NCBI GenBank assembly: GCA_012295275.1
Contig: CM022671.1
Location: forward strand, 17,344,456-17,408,455
Reading direction: 5' to 3'
Length of the DNA stretch: 64,000 bases
Origin: Chrysomallon squamiferum
Taxonomy: Eukaryota > Mollusca > Gastropoda > Neomphalida > Peltospiridae
A program made the position numbers and the translations under genes. The notes under the pieces are model-generated. The model made no database searches, was not told where the DNA came from, and was given only the letters and a program-made list of their open reading frames with translations. Below are positions 30,901-43,281 of this stretch, piece by piece. Numbering within the stretch: position 1 is the first letter of the stretch; the number at the start of each line of letters is the position of its first letter.

Positions 30901-33900
30901 CTCCTTAGTGGACCGATTGCTACCAGCATGAGATTCCACTTGTGCAATCTGACCAAGAGCAACTTCACATAAGAAATGAGGGTCTTCCATGAAGTAGTCA
31001 TTGAACAACTAAAAACAAACCAGTCAGTGAGGTAACAACAAGGCAGATATATTAAAAATCAGAACTGTCCATTATTTAAAACTGGTGAATTTAAACAAAT
31101 CCTGATTATCTTTTTTGTCAAATGTTCAGAGAGGGACCACAGTTGCTAAGATCCTCATTATCACTTATAACATTTAATACATTACATATCAATAACTTAA
31201 GTTTCTCCACATCTTATAATAGGAAAACTTTAAAAAGATCATTCATAATGCTAGACATATAAGCAGAAAAATAAACAACAGTTTGAAGCAAATACTCCAA
31301 AGATAAAAATATTTTAAGTTAAATATTAATATTTCTCATTAAATCAGTACATGTAAGTTTTATTGTGATTAAAATGAAGGTAACAAATTTACATCTTTGT
31401 GTAGCTGAGAGGAAAATGTTTTTCCTATATTCTCCATTCCATCCCACTCTTCCTGACACACTTCCAGTAATTTCTTCTCCATCATCAAGGACTCAAATAT
31501 GTTTGAAGGTTGGTTAGTATGAACTAGCTCCTAGAAAAATAACAACAAAATATCTGGAACAATATATATAGACGTTCTTCACAGAGAGTACACAGAAAGT
31601 CTCTCTTCATTAGCAGTTTTAATATAATTATAGACAGAAATATAATTTAAGGACATTTTCAATTATGCAGAAACATTTATATATACATACATACATATAC
31701 ACAGACAGACACACAATAAAATAAAATTGAAACAAGTCATTTAAATATTTTCATCATTTAATTTTTACTGCAGAAAGTGTATATGTACCCAATATGCATG
31801 TTTTAAAGCTTCAGGGATACGACTAGCTACAGCAAGTATAGGGTGGAATTCCAACATGTAAACGTTCTTCAGAGCTGGTCTGTCAAGGATATGAAAAAAA
31901 ATTCATTTAGTATAACTGTAACATAAGCAATATTATTATCAGTAACAAATAACAACAACAATGATAATAATAATAATAATAATAATAATGCTACACTGAA
32001 CAACCTCAAACCAACAGTAAATATATTTACTGAAAATCATTAAATTAAAAACAACAATATATTTTGAAAAAGTTTTATCTGGAAACAGATGATATTTTAA
32101 CAAACTGAATGAAATAAAACAGAGTTATAATTCTAAATAATGACACACTATAAAGAAGAACCTCAACAAAACAGTAATTTTATGTTTTGTTGTTTGATCT
32201 AACCAAATAAAAATAACTGTGAAAAAATAATACCTGCTGAGATTCACAGAAATTGGTTGTTTTTGAATGATTCTGTTTGGAATTCCATATGGTGAATCAG
32301 AAGTCCGACAAATACGTTCAATGTAGGCTCTGTCATCTTCTATCTGAGATTATAATGATACTAAATCAACAAATATGAACATAACGTCTACTAACCAGCT
32401 TTTTTGGATATGCAAGTCAGCAATCACAAACTATGTAAGTAAAGTACAGTTTTATGATATAAAAAGACTAGGGACTTTGCAATTAGTTGTTACTGTACAG
32501 ATACATTTCCATTTAAATAACAACAATCTTTGAAAATATTGCCTACATAAAAAATGAATTATGAAACACATTTGTACCATTGTATCAAGTATTTTCTTCA
32601 CCAGCACTGCATGGCTCTTCAGAATACAACATTCTGCTCTGTATGTCTTCACAAAATAGTCTGATGTCAGATCAAATCGTGGAACTTGGCCCATGATGTT
32701 TGTAATCACTTGTGCCAGGTTTCTCCTCTCATCTCTATCAAATACATGTTGGTATGCCTCATAGTAGCAGTCAAGAACCTGTTTAAAAGAAATGAATCAA
32801 TATAATAGTAAGGACAATAAAATCTGAAATATCTTTATGAATATCTGACAAATGATTAAATGGTTTATTTACAAATAATTCATTTTCAATTAATATTCAT
32901 GATGATGGTGATGATGAATATTATTTCAATAGTTTTATGTTTTGCAAAAAAATATATATACATGATGACATCATAAATAAATGAATTTATATATTTTAAT
33001 GTTATTCATACTATGTAATAATGATAAGATGCCAATGCCAATCATTGAGATTTTCTTATTGACTAGCTGCTTAGAATCTTTGTGTGTGCTCTCCAGTAGA
33101 CAAAACAGTACATGACAGAAAAACTGTCAAAACTACAATTATTTACCTCTCTTTTGCCTTCTAGAAAAGCAGTGTGACAGCTCCACAGATCTAAGAGAAC
33201 TCCAAAGCGATCAACATCCTGGTGAGCGTAGCCAGCAATATTGAAATCTCCAGCTGTCTGCTGTTGCTACACGAGATAAATAAAAGAATCTATTAGTTGA
33301 AAATTTAAAATGAAAACATGTACTCAAACAACTTATTATTAAACATAATATATATTTAACACTTGAATAATTATGTGTTATTACACAACTGACTGGAAAT
33401 AATAATTTCAGTAACACACTGGTGTAAGAAAATTAACAAAAGCAATAGTACTGAAAACCATTCTCAGACATTTAAACTTCATCCATGTTTTCTTCTTTCT
33501 TTAGCTGTCAGTAATATTGATAGCTGGATATTGACATTAAAATTAATTCTGATGAATGGCAACAGAGTAATAATGATATACAAAGTAGTAATAAATAAGT
33601 ATCTGGTTTTTTTCAACATATAAATTGAAAAGCAAAAACAAAGTAAAATAATTTGAACACAATTTGATTCAGATTGTTTTATCTGGATGTCCATTTAGCT
33701 GAACATACAGGAAATGTTTAAGACTATAATTACTTACTAAATTCTTTAGAGATGATCCAGTCCATTTGACCCTGTTTACAAATCTCAGATCTTTGTCTTT
33801 CTCAATGAACATAGATGCCATTAACATCAGATCTTTCTCAAGTGCCCTTCGGAGTACAGAATATTAGATTTATTATACAGTGATTTATGATACATGATTC

Positions 33901-36900
33901 ATTTCATTAGGGTAGAACATTTTAAAGTAATGTGAAATAACTTTTTGTTCTAATTCCATTTCAGTTAGTTTTTTAACATTAAGCTTTGTAAAAAATTACA
34001 ATAGCTAGAAGGAATCAGTTAAAAGAAAAGTTTTGAAATTTTTTTTTGCTATTTTGGGTTGTTTACAAATGAAGACAATGAATATGTACTGAACTTGCTT
34101 TGTAATTTTTTAAAAACCTAGATAAATGCCATAACATTCAAAATATTTTACATGTTATGCAACTGTTATTGAAAGAAAGTTTTTAATTCTTTCTATTTTT
34201 ATCTCACAACTTTCAAATAAAAATGTTAATCTGTACTAATGATGTAAAATTTACCTAATATCCTCTACAGCTGAATCATACATTACATAATAGCCACGCT
34301 GATCCTGAACATGAATTCTACCATCCTCAAAAGAGTAGAAATCATCATGGTTTTCAACTTCATCATACTCCATGAATTCACTCTCACTTATTCTGAGATA
34401 AAAAAAATTAAAATAAATAATGAAAAATCCCATATCATAAATATCTATATCAGTTATTATTTATAAATAAAGACTAATTCTTTTTTATTTTACAGGCAAA
34501 ATAAGTCTTTTCTTTCATTTATTCTGAAGAAAAAAAAAAAAAATAATAATAATTCCATATCATAAATATCTATATCAGTTTTAAGTTTATGAATATGGAC
34601 TAATTCCAAATTTTGAAATTCTTATCATTTCCAATTTCAGCTTTTGTTAAATACTGATACTTCACTGGCAATGAATAATGAATTAAGTTGTTTTCTTAAT
34701 ATCAAGTTTGTGATTACTGAGAATAATATTTCTAATAAAACTGTTGTAATAACTGGAAAGTTACTTGAAATCAGCTGGAGTGTGGTGTAGATACATATGT
34801 GATCCCAGACCTCCTCCTCCACCCACTGTTCCATTCATTTCTGTATGGAAGCGATGATTTTGAGGACTGATATGTAGAAAAATCAAATTTTAAGAAAACA
34901 AAAAAAATCACAATAGATATATCTACTATTTTTACATGGCATTAAAAAGTTGTGGAACACTGATTGACAAGAAAAAGAATTAGTCAAAAAAGAGTCCCCT
35001 CAGATAGTGAGAATACTTATATATCAGAATGAGTTGACAACAATTAAAATAAATAATAAAAGTTAACAGTTTCTCATCACTGGTGAAAAAATTAATCGTA
35101 ACATGATTTTGAAATCTGAAGGAAGTTCATAATGAAATCAGTTTAACAATACAGTATAATCTTAGGATAACTGTCAGGTACCTTCTTTCATTACTACAAG
35201 AAAATTGATAGACAAACAACTTCACCTCTTTTTTTTGTAACTTCCTCCTTCATGTGACAGTCCTCCATCATTGATTGTCAGTGTTCTTTCAATGGAACGG
35301 AAATAATTTAGAATACTCAAGCACTGAAAAATAAAACGATAGGTTCAAGGAAATATAAAATAAAATAAAGACAGAAATCAGTATCAGTGAAATACTATAA
35401 AAATGCATTCAATTCTTTTAATAATATGAAGAATACACATAGATCAGATAACAAACAATAAACAATGTCTGAACTATTACAAACATTATAATTAAACAGC
35501 CTATACATATTTTTTATGTATAACTGTTGTTAATAAATATAATAATAAAGATAATGTACGCATACATTTTGTATATTTTTATGAGGTCTTTGTTATTATA
35601 TTACTGTTACACTTTATAGTTGTTCTCGAATGTGTGAAATATGTTTCAGCTATTTCTTTATAGGTATTATTTAACAAAATATCAAAAATAACAAGTAATA
35701 TAACGATAAAACAGCACTAAAAACAAGAAAAATAAACAACAAACTTACTGATCTCTGCAAATCTCTGAGACGAAGATGGCGAAGCTGAAGGAAAGAAAGG
35801 AAAGCTCCTTGAATGTTCACTGCACTACCTCTGTCCTGTTCCTCTTCATCCAAACCTGGAGATAACTTACAAATTCAGTCTCATTTTAACTATTCCATGG
35901 GGAAATATCAGATAAACATCATTTTAAATGAATATCTGGGAATCATAATTGTATTGCATTTGTTTATTAACCAGCATGTGGTAATGGTAATGGTGATGGT
36001 GGCTGCAACAACAGCAGTAGCAGTAGCAGGGAAGGAGAAAAGTAAACACAGTTTACAATGCCAACCTCACTTATACTATCAGAAGGCAAAAATTCTCATT
36101 TTTCTTTGCTGTTAATCAATAAGAGAGCCATTCAAATAGATACAGAAAGGTTTCCTTTGTCTCATTATAAATTATACAAATAAATAAATAAATAAAAAAT
36201 AAAAATAAAATAAAATATAATATAATATAATATAATATAATATAATATAATATAATATAATATAATATAATATAATATAATAAAAGACATCTAACATTCA
36301 TTAATTATAAAATGGTATAGACTGATAATTAAAAATAATTACCTAGCATCTGAACTGATGTCATGTAATCATAGCTATCCTTGCGTTTCTTTTTATTTAC
36401 AAACTTAGTTGATCCACCTACTTCTGACTGGTTGTCATCAAACTCATCAATGCCAGGTTCATTTTCTGCATTTCTAAATAAATAAATGGTACGATAAATG
36501 TAAGTTAAAAATAAATGGGATAAAAAAAGAGAAAAATACCATGACATACTGTTTAGACAAATATTAATTTAAAAGATTATTACAATATTAAATTCATGCA
36601 GTAAAAGTGAACAATAAATAGTACATGTGCTTTAACAACAAACATTCAAAAACAAAAAAAGATATTATACTTAATATATTAAAACATACAAAAATATAGC
36701 CCCATATTTCTAATGACAAATTTTATTTTTATTATTATACTTCTATACAATTATATTATTTTAAAATATATGTTGTTAAACTATCAGGATTTTATTTTTT
36801 ATGTATTGTTGGATTTTTGTTTGTTTCAAAATTATATAATTTAAAAATACAAAATATTTTAAAGAAGCTAATATAAGTTTACTGCTGCTTATTACATAAT

Positions 36901-39900
36901 AATAAATATAAATTTAAAAGATTATTTTCTGTATTTTGCATTTTTACATGTACAAATTTTCAACAAAAACTAACATGAAATCAGAAACCAAATTTATATC
37001 ATTACTGTATTATGACAAATATTTTAAGCTGTTTTCAGTAAATGATGTAATAACAAAACACTTAATTTACTTATGTAGCAAAAGTTTGATGATTATTTAG
37101 CAGTAAGAACCAAACACTCTCCTTACTCTTTGTAAAGTTCTGGGTTTGTGTAGATTCTCTTCCACAGATTGGTGGTATTGAATGGTGTACGGTGAGAAGT
37201 TACTGAAGCTGCATGAATGGAAGGTGGATTGCAAACAAATGTTGCATGCTCCTTCAAAGTATCTTGAACAAGCTTCAAGGTAAACAAATATGCATGCATA
37301 CATTGACACAAAACCAACATGCACCAATAAAACAACATCAATGTTAATAAATGTTGGACAAAATAAATTTTATGACTTTGTAGTCAACCAATATTTTGTT
37401 TTTGTTATTTGTTGATTTCTGATGAAGAATCTCTATCTCTGTTATTTACAACATCACATGTAACTAAAGTATTTTAAAGATGTAGTGGAAATTAGTGTAA
37501 GAAATGAAACGGTAAAAGATTTTTTTTAAAAATACAAATTAAATACAAATTTAACATTTCTCAGTAAGAAACAATATAATATAATTACCTGACATAAAAA
37601 AAAAGTATACTGAGTGAATAAAACTTGTCATTTAAAACTGAAGTCATACTGAACTCAAAATTAAAAATTATGAAGTCATGGATATTTTCACTAATTTTAT
37701 TTTATCTTTTATTTATGATATATTTAATTATTTTATTATTATTGTATTATAGTTTTTATCTCAGTGATTCATTTTAAAGAAACATTTCATGCTGTGTTAA
37801 TTATTCTAATGGTGTTTCAACAATCTTTGAAAAAATGTTTTTTTTGTGGGATTTCATGTTTTCTTTTTGTTTTCTACATTATTATAACTTTGGTGCATCC
37901 AATTTAAAAGTGAAAACAGAGGTGCTTTGAAACCATGCAATGCAATTTCATAAACACAATGTTATGAAGTTGTCAATATTTACACCATATACATCCTAAT
38001 ACAAATCAGTCTGTATTTTATCTTCCAAGTATTTGTATTTTAACAGTTAGTCAACTTTATTTCATGAAAAATATGCACACACAACATACACAAAATAATT
38101 ATTTCACTCATTCACTTATTCACACAAACACATATGATCACAATTTTTGTTAAAGATAAATATGACTGAAATTATCTATTCACGAATTTAATATGTCTAG
38201 AATAAGAAATAAGATAGAGTAGTGATCTAAAATCAATTTTTTATTATCATTTTCAGAAAGAGTAAGTATGTAAAATTTCTGAAATATTCTTTAATAAAGG
38301 AAAGACAGCAATTCTGGCATGTTAATATGTTAATACAACATCAAGACAATGAATCACGGAATACCTCTGAGTCTGAAACCTTCAAAAAATGTGACTGAAC
38401 ACGAAGCAGCTCATCAGTTTTGTTTTCCTGTCTGAGCTGAGTCCACCATTTTTCTTGCTTCTGGTCTTTTTCTGGTTTCAGCTTTATAAATGGAATCCAG
38501 TTAGATTCTTTCTTCAAAGCGTGTGTGTAATAGCCAGAATTTCCCCATGTGTCCTGACCTGGCTGTATTTAAAAAAATCATATTTAAAAACTGTACTGTG
38601 TATTGTTCTAAATGTAAAATTTCTTAAATATTTTTATTCTAAGGTATATTCTAGATCATTAATTACTTCTGTTAGTTTATAATCCATCATTATTATCATT
38701 ATCTTTATTATATTAATTTTTAATGCAGCATCTTAGCAACTTAGTCTATGTTATTTTACATTTCTGAGCCAAAAATAATGTTAAGTTCCAAGGTTCAGAA
38801 ATATGTCATTTTATTGTCATACTTTTTACAGCAAAAACTGGTCTTTTATAAATAAAATTTATTAGAAGTAGACTATTTTGTTCATGCTATCAAAGATACA
38901 TTCTGATTAATTAATAAACTACCTCAGTTCTGTCATATATTTTGAACACTTTCATATGCTCCTGCTTTGTGAATATCTGTTTGAATTTTCGGTTGACAGC
39001 AGCAAACATCTCCATTTCATCAGCTGAATTTTTGATGGAATCAAGATCCTAAAATATAATTTGAAACATAATGCAAAGTATTATGCCCATATGATAAAAG
39101 TAAATCTATTTGATATTAAAATTTTTTAATAACTTTTTAGAATGATCTATATATCATTTATTTTTAACCTTTAAAAAAAAAAAAAAATTAAAACACAGTC
39201 CTGATTAATTATTTTCATAGTTATAAAATGAAAGTAAGATTGATTTTATCACACACACACAGAGCTGGGTGTTTTGTTACTCATAACTAAATTTAGACTG
39301 ATAATAGTAAAACTGAACCAAATATAATTCTGTGATTCAATAAAAGAAAAGGACTTTTCTTTGACACACAATTAAAATTTATAATGATTATTCTAAAATG
39401 AAAACAAATTTGTTTTCTTATGTACAATATAATAAAGGTTTAACGACCTTTATTAAACAAGAGTTAAATATAGAACCTCATACTTACATAATTAATCCCA
39501 TAAATATTGATCAGGTGAGCAAGGTGAGGTTTTAGAAGTGCAAAATCATTCACATGAAGTGGCAAACCATATGTTTCTTCATCAGATGCCAGTCCTCCTC
39601 CTGTAACACAGCAGATTAAATATAGCAATATTTCATACATTTATTTTTTATTTTTTTAACAATTCTTAAATTTTGTTACTTATGCAATGCTACTCCATCA
39701 AGAACATTTCAAGACCATTAGATAAATAATAAAGAGAAAAGAATAATAATGTATAAATATTTAACAAAGAACAAACTATATATTTTACCAGCAGTTTGAG
39801 AATCTCTATTGATTTTAAAAGAGAAACATTTTAAATAATTTAGAAAGATTCACATTAAGTAAAATTTATTTTTCAGTTATCAGTAAACAGCAGCAATCAA

Positions 39901-42900
39901 AAATATTAACAAAATATTTAACAAAAAAACATTAATTTTAAAAAATGAAAGTTAAGAAAAACATCTATTCTTGTAGATTTTCAAATATCAAAAACAATTT
40001 AAAAATGATTTTTATTTTTAAGCTAAATTTTTTTTTTTAAGTGTTAAATATGCTTTTGTTGTTAATGGCAATTTTCATCATAAAATTCACAGTAGAGATA
40101 AATCATTTTCAGCAACAATTATCAGTGGAAATGAAAATCATACATTTCAGCTGTAAAGGTATTTTATTTTATGTTCTAATGTACTTTTTATCAGGTCATT
40201 AAACTCTTAAATAATTTTATTTATTTTGGTTGCTGCTTAAAATTATTATTTTGTGATTGTTTTGGGGGAGGTTTTGTTGGGTTTTGGGGGGGGGGATTTC
40301 TTCCTCAGACCTATTGCATTATCAATCCTAAACATTACCTGCAGCAGCTGCAGCATTTAACATGGCTACTGAACTCAGTGGAAGTGGTTGTGTGGACAGG
40401 AGAGCAGTGTGAATAGGAGGTGGAGCTGGGATTGGTATGTTTGATGGTGGAGGTGTAGCAGAACTTCGCCGACGCTGCAGAACCTCAGCAAACAAACTAG
40501 TTGATGTTTCATCTGGTGATTTAGATCTAGACCCATCATCCTGTAAGTTAAATATATTCAACAAACACTTGAATTTAACATTTAATGGAAGTGATAATTA
40601 TGGACAGAAAAGACAGATAAAATCTGTAATAAATCAAGTCAAAATTAAGTAATTATTTTGTGTGAGATATGGACAGATAGACAGACAAATGAATATAATT
40701 GGTAATAAATCAAGGACAAAAATTAAATTTTTTATGAATATTTTGGGCAGATAGACAAAAAGAATATAATTTATAAAAAAACTAGTCAAAATATATTGGA
40801 AAATCTAAAAACTTCTTAAACAAATTAAAAGTGCTGCCCTAAGTTTTTAAGTTGTATTATGAGTAAGTTTTATTATGTACAAAGTAAACTGTTTTAACAT
40901 GCAAATTAATAACATGTAATGCCAACCTGATGTCCAGAAACGTGGTAAGTTATTTTATCTTTGCCTGTGATAGGCAACCATTGTAAGATCTTGAAAAAAA
41001 AAGAAGATTAATCATTGATCCAAAATAATTTTAATGTGCAGCCCTAAAAGTTATGTACATGTAACTTATAAGAACATTAAACATATTACAATACCGATTT
41101 GTTTATTTTGTTTCACTTTTTATATCTAATAAAAAACAATACAAACATGCATGTGAAAAGAAGAATCTTACAATTTAATGTGAAAATAGTGTTTCAGCAA
41201 AGCAGAACTTGACTTATTATTAAAAAATAAAAATTAAATAAATATTTGTTTAAAAGTGAAATATTTTTTTTAATTTTTAATTTCATGCTCAACTTAATTT
41301 TGACAACAATGATTTGAATAAAAAAAAAAAATTTGTATGGACTTCTTTGAATGTGTTTGTACCCTAATGAGCTGTGCTATAAAGAAGGGTTATATTTTAC
41401 CTTCATATACTGGTTAAACTTCTTGACAGAATGTAGATGATAGACCAACCATCTGAGATAAATGAAGAGGTCATCCATTTTGATAGCAGTCACTGGGGTG
41501 TCGTGGCCAACAAGAAGAGATTCTCTGGCTATGGAGAGGCGTTGTGAACGATTCACTGCATCATGGTATTCAGCTGTGATTTTACTGAAATTCATTATAG
41601 CCTGAGTTGTTAGAAAAAGACACATTTCATGCATTTATATTAAAAAATGGTGTAGACTGATAGAAACCTAATGTTGTCTTTTAAATTTGTATCCACTGGT
41701 TGCTAAATGAAGAGTTCATAATAAATATATGTGCAAAATAGAATGTAATTAAAAGAAAAAAGATCTGTATCAAGAAAAACACTATATAAATAGAATAGAG
41801 GTAAAAATATAATTAATATAACTATGCACCATATTCATATCTTATTATGTTGTATGTAGATTCTATGTACCAGCAAACAATAATTAATTATATGAATGGT
41901 TTAAGAAGAATTACATTTTGAACAAATGACTGATGACATCTTAATGGAAAAAATATCACTGTGAAAATTTTAATAAGAAAATTAAATTTCAGTTTACATC
42001 AATAATCAATAAATTATATTCTAGGTGTCAAACAATTTCACTTTAATACTGTCATCATGCTACAAGATTATATAAAATAATAAAAAGAGATATATAAAAA
42101 AATAAAAATAAAACTTAAAATTTTTCCCATTAAGTTTCCTTCAATTTCAATTTTATTTTCTTGTTCTTTTTCTTTTTGATTTCTTTTTTTTTCTTAAAAT
42201 TAATTCTTAAAAATAGTTTATTTACTGTATATTTCAAATTTTTATATGTGAATATTTTAAAATATTTCTAAATGAATGTTAAAGTTAGCATTAATAAACA
42301 ATTTATTTAAACTTTTTGTGTGGCCTCTGCATTTTCTTTTCATAACAGTTAAATAAGAAATCAATACACTTGAAAAATAATAGTAACAAACCTCAGTTTC
42401 TTTTTATATAAAGGGTACATAACTTCTATGACAGAAGTGTGTTCACAAAAACGCTTCCAGCGCAACATATGTTGGTGTCTACTTTGAACAAGTTGTTGTA
42501 TTTGTGTGGTAAAATGCTGTGAAAAAAAATAATTCAAAACCTTAAAATGATACTAAAAGAACAACTGACGATATTAAACCAATGAAATAAGAATTTTGAT
42601 ATAATTATATATAATAACAGGTTCTGATAAAAGCGATCAATGCCTGAATTGTCTAACTCATGTTAAATATATTTAACTGTCTCCATGAGCAACTTTGCAA
42701 TAATTTTGAAGTGATATTTATACACATTTGAAGTCAACATCAGTTATCTCCAAAACAATATATTGGGGGTTTCATGGTGCTTATTCTGTACCATTCTAAG
42801 GAAAACAGCTTATCAGCCATTTTCAATACAAATACAAGTTTTTGAAGTGATTATTATTACTTGCACTTCTTTACGTTTTAAACTGCTTGGTGCTTTCTTG

Positions 42901-43240
42901 TCACTATTGGTTTTTAATAAAGTCCACAGCATTATATTACCTGATGTAACAACAAAGGAATATTCTGTGCTGTATATTCATTCTGTGTTGCATTCATCAT
43001 TTCTTCTTTCATCTGTTCTGCTTGAACAACCAATGGTTTTGCTTCACTCACCTAATTAAGTACACAACATTATTATAATTTTTCACTTTTCATTTATTCA
43101 AAACAGAATTATATTTACAGAGTTTGATAATTTCATAAGCAATAAAATCTCTTAAACTTAATACATTACAGGATCAACAATTTAAACGTAAAATTAAATA
43201 TTTTCCAGTTAAATGTTTCATGTAAACAGTGTAAAATTAG

Positions 43241-43281
<41 letters not shown>

